Shown here one piece after another: positions 17,034-25,648 of a DNA stretch of 64,000 bases. Positions within the stretch are counted from its first letter, which is position 1; each line of letters starts with the position of its first letter. The stretch covers positions 26,290 through 90,289 of the forward strand of contig CAZFSM010000015.1 of NCBI GenBank assembly GCA_964521625.1. The letters are read 5' to 3'. Position numbers and translations under genes: made by a program. The stretch comes from UBA1444 sp964521625 (lineage in GTDB: Bacteria > Bacillota > Negativicutes > UBA1444). Under the pieces are notes generated by a model, which did not search any database, was not told where the DNA came from, and worked only from the letters and a program-made list of their open reading frames with translations.

Positions 17034-18013
17034 ACAAAACAACCGAAGAACTTTCCGTCGCATTGGATCAATTGAATTGTGGTCAAATAACCGAATCGAA
17101 CGACCAGGAAGTCAAAGAGTTACTAGAAGTCGCGTTACTGTTGCGTAATGCAAGCTTACCTGTCCAACCACCCGAGCATTTGCTGAAGGCTTCGGTCGAA
17201 CGGGCCGCCGCCGGCCTGACCGCGCATAAAACATCACGCCGCAACCCCTGGCTTTATTCCGGACTGCTGGGAGCTGCGGCCGCATTACTCGTCTTTGTCG
17301 GCATCCATGGTTTCCCCTCAATCCAGGACGCCGTTCGACAAACTACACCGCCACCACAAAGTTCTCCGGCCAATCCGCCGGTTTCAACGGTTAAACAAGC
17401 GCCGTCAACGGAAATAGTTGCAGCGCCGCAAAACGCGATTCCTGCGCCAGATTCGTCAACACCAGCCCCTCGACCCGCAGCGCCACCAGACAAACAGTCT
17501 GTGGCAAACTCGCCGGGTGTTGCGCCCCCTTCCCCGCCTGCCGCAACGCGCCAGCCAGTACCGGCTTCTCCCGTGAAACGCGCTGAATTGGCTGCTTTAC
17601 CACCAACCCGAACGGCCCCTGCGGCAAGCCCTTCGCTGAAATCCGCTCTCCCGCCGCCAACGCCTACCGAAAAATCAGCGCCAACAACTCCCGCATCGCT
17701 ACCGGCACTTCAGCTAGCCGGTCATACGCCTGATTCGATAACCAAAGACGTTGCTAGCGGCATTGTCCGCCAGATTTTCAATGCTGGAACGCCGCAAGAA
17801 TTGATCGTCACACAGCGCCGCTTGCCACAGATGGAAAAAGACGCCGCCGTGCATTCAAAATCACAGACAGCGCCAGCTACGGCCAGAAAATATTCAGCTG
17901 GACCAACTAATTTGAACAAATTGATAGTCACCATCAATGGTCAGGAAGTAACACTCGAAGGACGTCAGACTGTCGAGGAACTCGCAGACTTGGCAAAGTT
18001 GCTTCAGCCCTAA
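17030..18013 (+). CDS. putative membrane anti-sigma factor, proline-rich
   Basis: The 327-residue protein has a cytoplasmic N-terminus (1-72), one membrane helix (about 74-93), a long Pro/Ala/Ser-rich stretch (about 105-240), and a small conserved-looking C-terminal domain (VASGIVRQIF; LNKLIVTINGQEVTLEG). The position after an ECF sigma gene, with ATGA overlap, and the topology support an anti-sigma role. No zinc-binding anti-sigma motif (HxxxCxxC) is seen, so the binding part differs from the ZAS group. The Pro-rich region would span the envelope. Confidence 0.65.
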   Translation: MNKTTEELSVALDQLNCGQITESNDQEVKELLEVALLLRNASLPVQPPEHLLKASVERAAAGLTAHKTSRRNPWLYSGLLGAAAALLVFVGIHGFPSIQDAVRQTTPPPQSSPANPPVSTVKQAPSTEIVAAPQNAIPAPDSSTPAPRPAAPPDKQSVANSPGVAPPSPPAATRQPVPASPVKRAELAALPPTRTAPAASPSLKSALPPPTPTEKSAPTTPASLPALQLAGHTPDSITKDVASGIVRQIFNAGTPQELIVTQRRLPQMEKDAAVHSKSQTAPATARKYSAGPTNLNKLIVTINGQEVTLEGRQTVEELADLAKLLQP

Positions 18014-18028
18014 CTGAAACTAACTTAG

Positions 18029-18754
18029 CTATAAATCCACCAGTTTTTTCATCACGGATGTCATTTTATTTTCCGGGTGATTCTCCATGTGCCCGTTTAA
18101 TACGAATTCACCATCGGCCTGGTAACCATGCATGACAACGGTATAGCTGTTGTAGGCTGGACCAAACGCGGACTGCCCCGGCGAAAAAAGAGTGACAGTA
18201 AACCGGGCGGATAACGGATAGGAACGCAGATTGCAATAGCCAGTGAAATAGAATCCGGAAGCGCCACCGGCTACATTACTTTCATCGATTACAGCCACAC
18301 CTGTTCCCAGTTTATGATCGTTTGCCGTTATATCGATACTCCAGAGCTGTCTTCCTGCGTAATTTTCTTTCACACAGCCAAATTGTTTTTCGACCCGGTG
18401 GATCAAGTCTTCTTCCTGAAAAGGTTTCCCCAGATAATCCTTAGCGCCGAGTTGAATGGTATTGGCAATCGTCTCGGCATCATGGTTGGCGGATACCATA
18501 ACGACGGGAGGCCAAGGATTGTTGCTGTATTCACGCATCCTGGCCAAAAAATCAATTCCGCTCATCCCTTGTAGATGAATGTCCATCAGGATCAGTCCAA
18601 TATCGGTGTAGTTCCAAAGCGAATAAAAATAGTCCTCGGCGTTATCAAGTTCCAACACTGTGAATCCATTTTTTTCGAGCGGCAACTTAAGTTGAAGCCG
18701 GTTTAGTCCGGAATGGTCGATGACCAGAATTTTCTTCAGTCCTGCCTGCGACAA
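18029..18754 (-). CDS. response-regulator receiver protein with uncharacterised C-terminal domain
   Basis: The 241-residue protein has an N-terminal CheY-like receiver (1-125) with acidic Asp13, phosphoacceptor Asp58 (LILMDIH), and Lys110 (GKPF). The remaining 115 residues form a beta-rich domain (GASGFYFTGYCNLRSYPL region) that is not a known DNA-binding output, as far as I can see. Start TTG 18754 is chosen because GGAGG lies seven bases upstream; earlier in-frame codons would translate the ribosome site itself. No kinase gene is adjacent. Confidence 0.75.
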   Translation of the reverse strand: MSQAGLKKILVIDHSGLNRLQLKLPLEKNGFTVLELDNAEDYFYSLWNYTDIGLILMDIHLQGMSGIDFLARMREYSNNPWPPVVMVSANHDAETIANTIQLGAKDYLGKPFQEEDLIHRVEKQFGCVKENYAGRQLWSIDITANDHKLGTGVAVIDESNVAGGASGFYFTGYCNLRSYPLSARFTVTLFSPGQSAFGPAYNSYTVVMHGYQADGEFVLNGHMENHPENKMTSVMKKLVDL

Positions 18755-18802
18755 ACGCCTTCCTCCTTCGTTCACAATCAATAAGCTTGGAGCATTTGAC
18801 TA

Positions 18803-18847
18803 AAACACAAAGGCCACCTGCCAAGAGATCGCGGCGGATGGACCTTA
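18803..18847 (-). terminator. probable intrinsic terminator
   Basis: AAGGCCACC and GGATGGACCTT can form an interrupted stem, flanked by TGTGTTTT on the minus strand. It overlaps the stop of the DUF3592-like gene. Bulges lower the confidence. Confidence 0.45.
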
Positions 18848-19267
18848 TTTTTTTATCTGCGTCTTTATAGCAGCGTTAGGACGAAAAACCCGGCTTATCC
18901 ACAACAACAGTAAACCGGTGCCGAACCAGGCAACACCCATTACTGTAGTATATGAACCATATGCTGGCATGTTAATGTCCGGCAGGATTGGCAGGTAGGC
19001 AACCTGCATTTTTGTATAAAGAGGAATATTTTCTGACATGGCAGAACCATCATACCGCTTGCCATCCGAAGTGGCAAATTGGTATCTATGCCAATAAGCG
19101 CCTCGTGTGGATACGGTGTTTTCTGCCGATACAATCAGTCCGGGCGCACGGGAACCAGCAAACCAAAGCACTGCTTTGCTTGCGCCCTGGGTTAGACAAA
19201 GCAACGCAAGTAACAATAGGGTAATAGAAACCCACTTACGTGGCTTGGGCGATCTTTTCCCCGGCAA
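18845..19267 (-). CDS. DUF3592-like membrane protein
   Basis: This encodes 140 residues. Two hydrophobic segments (about 12-38 and 108-126) flank an extracytoplasmic beta-rich loop containing YWHRYQFATSDGKRYDG and VAYLPILPD, a pattern seen in DUF3592 proteins. Start is TTG at 19267 with AGGAGG nine bases upstream. Function unknown. It is divergent from the very large exported protein gene. Confidence 0.6.
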   Translation of the reverse strand: MPGKRSPKPRKWVSITLLLLALLCLTQGASKAVLWFAGSRAPGLIVSAENTVSTRGAYWHRYQFATSDGKRYDGSAMSENIPLYTKMQVAYLPILPDINMPAYGSYTTVMGVAWFGTGLLLLWISRVFRPNAAIKTQIKK

Positions 19268-19464
19268 GGCTAATATCCTCCTTTGCTTGAATCACGTTTA
19301 TTCCGGTTTGCAGATCCATTATTACAAAAATCAATTCGGTGCTGAATCGACAGAATCCTTTTCTTTTATATTCAAATAATTATCTTCCCGGAAATCCTAT
19401 TTGTGGAAGGAAAAAGTTGAAAAGAACGAGAATGATAGATTCATCTTATTGGGGAGGCGATAAT

Positions 19465-22400
19465 GTGGATCTCTTTTCCCGTCGGATTTTTGCTCTTGGC
19501 ATCGCGTTCTTTCTAATATTTGGAACAGCTTCTCTTTGTTCGGCTGCCGTAAGTCAGGAAGACATGGTGGTGATTCAGAAGGTTCATTCCGCGGTGGAAG
19601 AGGCGGTACGTGATGTTCCGGGGATTGAGATCATCATGCAGGGGTCGCATGTGACCCAAAATAATTTTAAAAACCCACTGACGGGTGGGTCTTCAGATTT
19701 TGACATGCGGGTTGTGATCAAGGACAACCTGGGAACCGATGCCGCCTATCTGGACCGCTGGCGTGCCGTGCGTGACAAGCTGCGGTCCGGTCTCTCCCGG
19801 CAGTTTCCTGATGCAAAACAACTGGATCTCATTGAAAAATCGGTCAACCTGTATCTGCCTGAGCAGGTCATGCTTGGAGTCAGTGATCGCGCCGAGGCCA
19901 TGGCTCTATACCGACGGTTGAATGTTGTCCCTGGCCTGGCGTACGAAGCGGCGGAAGGCCTTGATGACGAGACGTTGAAAAAAGCGGCGGGCGGCCTCTA
20001 TGGCGATGCGACGGCGCAAGCGTCGCGGCAGGCGTTTGAAAGAAAATACGGGGTTACAATCGGCAAAGACCCGAAAACGGGTCAAGTGCGGCGATTCTCC
20101 AGCACCGACCTGTCCCATCTGACAGAAGGCCAGGGAGTGTATACTCCGCGCAGCGCCGGCAATGCAGCCGGACAGTGGATTGATGACGCTCTGACTGCTT
20201 TAAAGAATGGCGATGCCAAAGGTCTCGCCAAAAACACCGCGCGAGCAAAAATCCTGCTCAAAGGCAAAGATTTGTTGCGAATTTCGCTTCAGTCCAATGA
20301 CGAGACGCTGAAGGCGGCTGCGGAGGAGTTTGAGTCCATTCTCGCTTCCTATGGTGAAAAGGTGATGGATGAAGCCGGAACTGCAGCTTTTAAAGGAGAG
20401 ATTCAGGCGGTATCGACGAAATACAGCCTGGAAAGTGTACTCCGGACAGCCAGAATCGATGCGGAAGCTCTGAAGTTCGCGCAAAGCGGCAAATTCGCCG
20501 AATCAGCTGTGGCGAAGGGCTTGTTGACGAAAGCCGGCAAATGGGTTTCCTTATCCAGCGATCTACGGGAGGTCAGCTTTAACAGCACAAAGGGCCTGCT
20601 GCCGGTCTTTCTGTCAGGGGTGTTCGTCACATTCGAGGGAGCGATGCTCGGTCAGGTTGCGGCAGACGATGGTTACGACAAAGCCATGAAAACTCTTGGC
20701 ATCGACGTGCTGGGGGTTTATAGCGGTCCGATCGGCTGGGCGCAACTCGGGACGCAGATAACCGTCACGATTCTGGAACTGGCGGTTGATTCCGTCAAGG
20801 ACAAAGTATATAAATTTGCTGCCGGGTCTCAGAGCTGCAGCGATCTCATCGCAGGGGTATATACGGTTAAAGGGCGGGAGGTTCAGGGACCCAGTGATAC
20901 AAAGTGTCCGGAGGTAAAAAGCTATACTGACCTGGTGTGTCTGACCGATAAGAGGGAAACGGTTATTTCCCTGTTTGAATGCCATGCCGCCAATGCCGTC
21001 AAACGTTTTGACAAGGGCGGCGCCGGGGAGCAGGAGACTGTTGCCGGACTTACCGGCGCACTTCGCAAAATCTGCATTAATGACGGTGGTCAGGACAAAA
21101 ATATACTGCTTGAGTGGGAAGCGGCCCGCGAATCTCTCCGCGCAAGGGTGCTGGAGCTTGTCGGAGATATCGAGGTCATGCCGTTGGGTCTGGAAACGAG
21201 CCCAGGCAGTCCGTTGGCTCTGAAAGCAGGGGAAAAGGCTTCAATTCGGACAACAGCCGCCTTGCCGGCAGATTTGTCAACCAAGCTTGCTGAACTGAAG
21301 GACCGCCTGCAGTGCCTTGGCGCCAAAGGGTCGACTCCCGGGGTGTATGTGCGGTACAAATGGTATCTGAACGGGGCGGCAGTTTCCGACAGTTCCGCTC
21401 CGGCGGCAGAGATTATTATTGATAAAGCCGGATATCACAATCTGGGGCTTGTGATGGAAATCGAATACGGAAGCAGCAACTACGAGGCGATCAAGGGTTA
21501 CTCGAAGCTCATTCGCAAAGAGGTGGGCCTGCCTTTCCAGGTGACCCTGCAGGGAGTGACTCCGCCGAAAGAGGAACCGCCGAAGCAAGAACCGCCAAAA
21601 CAGGAGCCTCCGAAGCAAAATTCCGATGGTACCGGGACAGTAAGGCCGACTGCCACAGGCGTGACGCCCCCCTCCACTCTAGGCGCTTCGACTCCAACAA
21701 CGACTTCTACTCAAGGAAACGCAACAACGTCTTCTTTGGGAGCAGTAACCTCGGCGACAAGAAGCTGCCCGGTAGGATTTTCAGTTGATAAATTAAGCGA
21801 GAAGGAAAAGCAGGAACTTTACCGTTGTATCTGTTACGACGCTTTTTCCGAGCAAAATCCGGGGAAAGAAATCGTGATTGAAGATTCCATTCCAAAAGTC
21901 GAAGTCGAACCTGGATGGGTAGGCGGAATCTCAGGAGGTGTTCGTGACCAATATTACAGACAAGACTACTACTTCAATCCTTCAGATAATCGATGCTATA
22001 GTGAATATGTTCCTAAGAATAAGCAGGGTAAATCTGTAAGAAGCAGACCCCCCATCGCCAAAAATATGACGGAGTGCATGCTTAACGCCTGTGGAGCGTC
22101 CACGCCGCCGCAACCTGCGGGCAATGCCCCACCTACGCAGGTGACTGCGCCGTCCGAGCTGGAAAAAGTAACGGTGCTGCTGGAAAAGCTCGAACCGGCT
22201 GAGACGCGTGTGCCGATCGGCAGCAAGGTCCGTTACCGCGCAACAGTGCAGACGCCTTCAAAGGATGCGGCAGGCGAGATTGTCATTCGTTGGCAGCCCA
22301 ATCCCGAAATTTCCTTTGAACCTTTTGAAACTACAGGAACCTCTTCTTCGACGACGGCAACCTTTAACCGGACAGGGGAGTTCAAAATCTGGGCAGTTGC

Positions 22401-24879
22401 GCTGCTAAACAACAAAGGCGTCATGAAAACCGTCGGTGAGTCCAACCCCTCGTTCCTGCAGGTGATTGCTCCGGAAGCAAGTCTGCAGTTCAGCGTGACC
22501 CAGCCTTTGGTCGGCACTGAAGTCAAAGCTTCCATCGTGCTTCCGCCAGGCATCGATCCGAAGAACATCGATGTCCGCTGGAACCTGGGGAAGGCCGAAC
22601 TAATAGCGGAATCACAGGATTCCAGAGAATCGACTTTTTATTTGAAAGACATTACGCCAACAGAAATCAGGGCCAATGTCAGGGTGAAGGGAACCGGAGA
22701 GACGCTGGGCCCGGAAAAAATCGCCACAATCACAGCAAAATATTACGACGTGAAAATCACCGAGCCAAAAGCGATGGGAGCAAAACCACGGGTCTATGAC
22801 CCGGTGAAGAAAGACTTCGTGGATGTGGAGAATGGTTTCGCCGTTTTCCAGGACATCGAGGTCGGCGTCCAGGTCACACCGGCAACGGACAAGGGCCCTT
22901 TGCGCTACGAATGGGCCAGCGCTGAATCCAATTGCAGCATCAGTGCGCCTGCCAGCGCCCAGACACGAATCAACTGCCAGAGGACAGGCAGCTACCCGAT
23001 CGGGGTGTCAGTGAAAGATTCACGCGGCATCGAGCTGGGCCGGGCGATGACGAACCTTCCGATCACCATCGGTCAGGAAAATATGTCGCCACCCCCGACC
23101 GTGAAAATCCAAGCGGCCAAAAGCAGCTTGAAATCTGGTGAAAGAACCACAATCAGCGCGACCGCCTCCGGCGGGAAACCGGGATATACCTACATATGGA
23201 GCGGCCCCATTGAGGGCTCCGGTCCGAGCGTCGAGTTTATCACACCGACCGTCGGAACGCATACGGTGTCGGTCACAGTAAAAGACCAGAACGGCAAGAC
23301 TGCCACGGATTCCCTGACTGTCACGGTTGCTGCGGCCCAAGACGCTCCCGCGGCTCAAGGAAACAAAATGACTAATATGGAATGTACAGCTAATTATGTA
23401 GACGGCGTTGAACTTTTCAATCGCGGGAATTTTACCAGGGCCATGGCCCCATTTAACAAAGTGATTGAGAGCTGCGGCCCTGATAGCGTCGCCGGCGCCA
23501 TGTATTACAGGGGGGCTATCAAAGAAAAATCAGGAGACATCGACGGGGCGAAAGCGGATTATTCCTCTGTTCTGCGAAGCGGTCCCAATCCTCAGGCGCA
23601 GGAAGCGCTGGATCGCCTGAACAAGGGCCCCGGAACTTCGAGTGCCGAGAACAGGATGACAATCCAGGAATGCTCGGAAGAATTCAGTCGGGGACATGAG
23701 TTGTATAGAAAGGCGGACTATGCTGGAGCCACTGAACTGTTCAACAAGGTAATCAAAAGCTGTGATCCTTTTCATCCTGCAGTGGACAGGGCTTATGCGT
23801 ATCGTGGGCTGGTCAAGGAAAGAACGGGAGACATTGAAGGGGCCAGAGCAGAATATAATGCGGCTGTGAAACGCAACGGAAATTCGCTTGCAACGCAAGC
23901 CCTGGAACAGTTAAATAATAAGCCTCCTGCAACAACAGTCACTGCTTCGACCAATGCGCCACCGCCAAATCCACCGGATGCTCAGCAGCAATGCAATGCC
24001 GAAACCAGCCGTGGTGGAGATGCCTACAACGCGAAGGATTATCAGGGCGCCATCGCCGCCTGGAACCGCGCAACCCAGTATTGCAGCAGTCCGTGCTTCC
24101 TTTACAACAATATTGGGCTGGCAAAACAAATGCAAAAGGACTGGAATGGAGCAAAACAAAGCTTTGAAGCTGCGCTGCGCTGCAATCCCAACGAAAGCAG
24201 CTATCGCAAAAACTTTGACAATGTGAACCAATATATTACTCAGATAAATCAAAAGCAGCAGTGCGATGCCGAAGCCGGCCGCGGGGGCGACGCCTACAAC
24301 GCGAGGGACTTTCAGGGCGCCATCGCCTCCTGGAATCGCGCAGTTCAGTATTGCAGCAGTCCGTGCTTCCTTTACAACAATATTGGTCTGGCAAAACAAC
24401 AGCTCGGAGACCTTGCAGGAGCGAAACAGAGCATGGAAGCGGCCGTGAGGTGCAATCCGAACGATTCGGATTTCCGTTCCAATCTAAACGGCGTAAATGC
24501 AGTCATTGCCCAACAAAACCAACCGCCTCCCGTGAACAACAACCCGCCTCCGCAGAACAGGGACGAAGTTCAGGTCTGGGAGCAGACCAGTGATAATTGC
24601 GTCGGCAGTCGTTACACGTATTGGCGTCGCAATGGAGTGGTCTATGATGTGCGTGGCGATTACAGTTGTAGAAGCGGACACAACGGTGTTTGGACTGTCC
24701 GAAACATCTCCATGCTGAACACAAACACAACCCGTTATGAGCTCGTCGGGCAAAGCGGATCCATAATAGGAGTCATTGGGTGGCATGACACCTATCTTGG
24801 AGAAGATGGTTATGGTGAGATTAAAGGCGTCGACACACAGGGAAATCGCGCGACATCTTCAATTCGAAGAATTCGGTAG
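19465..24879 (+). CDS. very large exported multidomain protein (NTase-like, PKD, TPR)
   Basis: About 1804 residues. GTG 19465 is the start, since GGGGAGG lies seven bases upstream and a signal peptide (1-28, ending LCSAA) follows. Parts in order: an N-terminal domain with Gly60-Ser61 and SDFD (77-80), reminiscent of the nucleotidyltransferase GS...DxD signature; a helical region to about 560; an EPPKQ repeat near 700; a Cys-rich segment (about 770-885); several Ig/PKD-like beta domains, clearest about 1210-1288; four TPR-like units with paired Cys (about 1302-1690); and a C-terminal beta domain. It is one gene, ending at a strong hairpin. I do not recognise a characterised homologue. Confidence 0.75.
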   Translation: MDLFSRRIFALGIAFFLIFGTASLCSAAVSQEDMVVIQKVHSAVEEAVRDVPGIEIIMQGSHVTQNNFKNPLTGGSSDFDMRVVIKDNLGTDAAYLDRWRAVRDKLRSGLSRQFPDAKQLDLIEKSVNLYLPEQVMLGVSDRAEAMALYRRLNVVPGLAYEAAEGLDDETLKKAAGGLYGDATAQASRQAFERKYGVTIGKDPKTGQVRRFSSTDLSHLTEGQGVYTPRSAGNAAGQWIDDALTALKNGDAKGLAKNTARAKILLKGKDLLRISLQSNDETLKAAAEEFESILASYGEKVMDEAGTAAFKGEIQAVSTKYSLESVLRTARIDAEALKFAQSGKFAESAVAKGLLTKAGKWVSLSSDLREVSFNSTKGLLPVFLSGVFVTFEGAMLGQVAADDGYDKAMKTLGIDVLGVYSGPIGWAQLGTQITVTILELAVDSVKDKVYKFAAGSQSCSDLIAGVYTVKGREVQGPSDTKCPEVKSYTDLVCLTDKRETVISLFECHAANAVKRFDKGGAGEQETVAGLTGALRKICINDGGQDKNILLEWEAARESLRARVLELVGDIEVMPLGLETSPGSPLALKAGEKASIRTTAALPADLSTKLAELKDRLQCLGAKGSTPGVYVRYKWYLNGAAVSDSSAPAAEIIIDKAGYHNLGLVMEIEYGSSNYEAIKGYSKLIRKEVGLPFQVTLQGVTPPKEEPPKQEPPKQEPPKQNSDGTGTVRPTATGVTPPSTLGASTPTTTSTQGNATTSSLGAVTSATRSCPVGFSVDKLSEKEKQELYRCICYDAFSEQNPGKEIVIEDSIPKVEVEPGWVGGISGGVRDQYYRQDYYFNPSDNRCYSEYVPKNKQGKSVRSRPPIAKNMTECMLNACGASTPPQPAGNAPPTQVTAPSELEKVTVLLEKLEPAETRVPIGSKVRYRATVQTPSKDAAGEIVIRWQPNPEISFEPFETTGTSSSTTATFNRTGEFKIWAVALLNNKGVMKTVGESNPSFLQVIAPEASLQFSVTQPLVGTEVKASIVLPPGIDPKNIDVRWNLGKAELIAESQDSRESTFYLKDITPTEIRANVRVKGTGETLGPEKIATITAKYYDVKITEPKAMGAKPRVYDPVKKDFVDVENGFAVFQDIEVGVQVTPATDKGPLRYEWASAESNCSISAPASAQTRINCQRTGSYPIGVSVKDSRGIELGRAMTNLPITIGQENMSPPPTVKIQAAKSSLKSGERTTISATASGGKPGYTYIWSGPIEGSGPSVEFITPTVGTHTVSVTVKDQNGKTATDSLTVTVAAAQDAPAAQGNKMTNMECTANYVDGVELFNRGNFTRAMAPFNKVIESCGPDSVAGAMYYRGAIKEKSGDIDGAKADYSSVLRSGPNPQAQEALDRLNKGPGTSSAENRMTIQECSEEFSRGHELYRKADYAGATELFNKVIKSCDPFHPAVDRAYAYRGLVKERTGDIEGARAEYNAAVKRNGNSLATQALEQLNNKPPATTVTASTNAPPPNPPDAQQQCNAETSRGGDAYNAKDYQGAIAAWNRATQYCSSPCFLYNNIGLAKQMQKDWNGAKQSFEAALRCNPNESSYRKNFDNVNQYITQINQKQQCDAEAGRGGDAYNARDFQGAIASWNRAVQYCSSPCFLYNNIGLAKQQLGDLAGAKQSMEAAVRCNPNDSDFRSNLNGVNAVIAQQNQPPPVNNNPPPQNRDEVQVWEQTSDNCVGSRYTYWRRNGVVYDVRGDYSCRSGHNGVWTVRNISMLNTNTTRYELVGQSGSIIGVIGWHDTYLGEDGYGEIKGVDTQGNRATSSIRRIR
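24076..24129 (+). repeat. direct repeat, copy 1, in TPR-coding region
   Basis: This 54-base segment recurs 270 bases downstream (24346-24399) with one mismatch (G24117 versus T24387). The spacing is exactly 90 codons, the length of the last two TPR-like units, and points to recent duplication within the gene. Confidence 0.9.
24346..24399 (+). repeat. direct repeat, copy 2, in TPR-coding region
   Basis: Second copy of the 54-base repeat at 24076-24129, encoding the segment QYCSSPCFLYNNIGLAKQ in both units. Confidence 0.9.
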
Positions 24880-24883
24880 AAAT

Positions 24884-24926
24884 AAACCATGGGGGCGCTC
24901 GTGCTTAATGAGCGCCCCCATGGTTT
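24884..24926. terminator. strong hairpin between convergent genes
   Basis: A 17-base-pair perfect stem (24884-24900 with 24910-24926, GC-rich core GGGGGCGCTC) surrounds a nine-base loop. It lies five bases after the stop of the large exported protein gene and 12 bases after the end of the convergent MORN gene. There is no long T run on the plus strand, so it may act as an RNA 3' stabiliser as well as a terminator. Confidence 0.75.
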
Positions 24927-24937
24927 CCATCATTCGA

Positions 24938-25480
24938 TTAGGGTCCTACAAAGACATTGTTTCGATATTGCCCCTGTTCAATTTTCCCATCAGGCCACCA
25001 TGTAGTGCCTTTGCCGTGTCTCAAATCATCTTTCCATTCTCCTTCATAAATGGTTCCGGATTGCCATACTTGCTTCCCTTGTCCGTGCCTGGCGCCGTCA
25101 ACGAAATCACCTTCGTAGCGTTCTTGATAACTTTTTCCGGGGTACGAAGTTAGCACGCCTTTACCGGTTTGATGGCCTTTGACAAAAGGTCCTTCATAGG
25201 TACGCATCAGTACGCCTTCGAAAATTTTCAACGAGCCTTGTCCATCCAACTTATTGTTGTTACAAGCGCCACTCCAGGTAAAGGATCGTTTCTGATCTGA
25301 AGTCATCGCGCGAAAATAGGGCGCCAATCCTGCATCAGAGGATACCCAGAATTCGCAACCGGTTTCACGGTCCGCGACCCACCCCCCTTCAGCAAAGGCC
25401 ACAGCCGAATTTACTATAAGACAACATGCAAATAATCCGCCCAAAATGCTTCTACGTTTTTTCAAACTCCACCAGACCAT
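24938..25480 (-). CDS. exported MORN-repeat protein
   Basis: The 180-residue protein has a signal peptide (about 1-30, ending AVAFA) and at least three MORN repeats in the C-terminal half (YEGPFVKGHQTGKG, YEGDFVDGARHGQG, YEGEWKDDLRHGKG), with a weaker one before. MORN repeats form beta-hairpin solenoids used for binding. Start ATG 25480 follows GAGGTGAAAGG; the ATG at 25525 lacks a site. It converges on the very large exported protein gene across a hairpin. The partner and function are unknown. Confidence 0.8.
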   Translation of the reverse strand: MVWWSLKKRRSILGGLFACCLIVNSAVAFAEGGWVADRETGCEFWVSSDAGLAPYFRAMTSDQKRSFTWSGACNNNKLDGQGSLKIFEGVLMRTYEGPFVKGHQTGKGVLTSYPGKSYQERYEGDFVDGARHGQGKQVWQSGTIYEGEWKDDLRHGKGTTWWPDGKIEQGQYRNNVFVGP

Positions 25481-25578
25481 TCCTTTCACCTCGCTAATTT
25501 TTTTGATAGTCGAAATAAAATTCATTGACCAATTTAATTAAATGATTTCGCCGCTGCAGAAAAAATTCCTTTTGCATT

Positions 25579-25615
25579 AAAAAACCCGCGCCAACAATGT
25601 TTAGCGCGGGTTTTC
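25579..25615 (-). terminator. intrinsic terminator of the citrate transporter gene
   Basis: AAACCCGCGC and GCGCGGGTTT form a ten-base-pair stem. On the minus strand it is followed by TTTTTTAATG. It lies 34 bases past the transporter stop. Confidence 0.85.
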
Positions 25616-25648
25616 TTTATAGAATGATACGCAGACAGGCCTCAGGAA

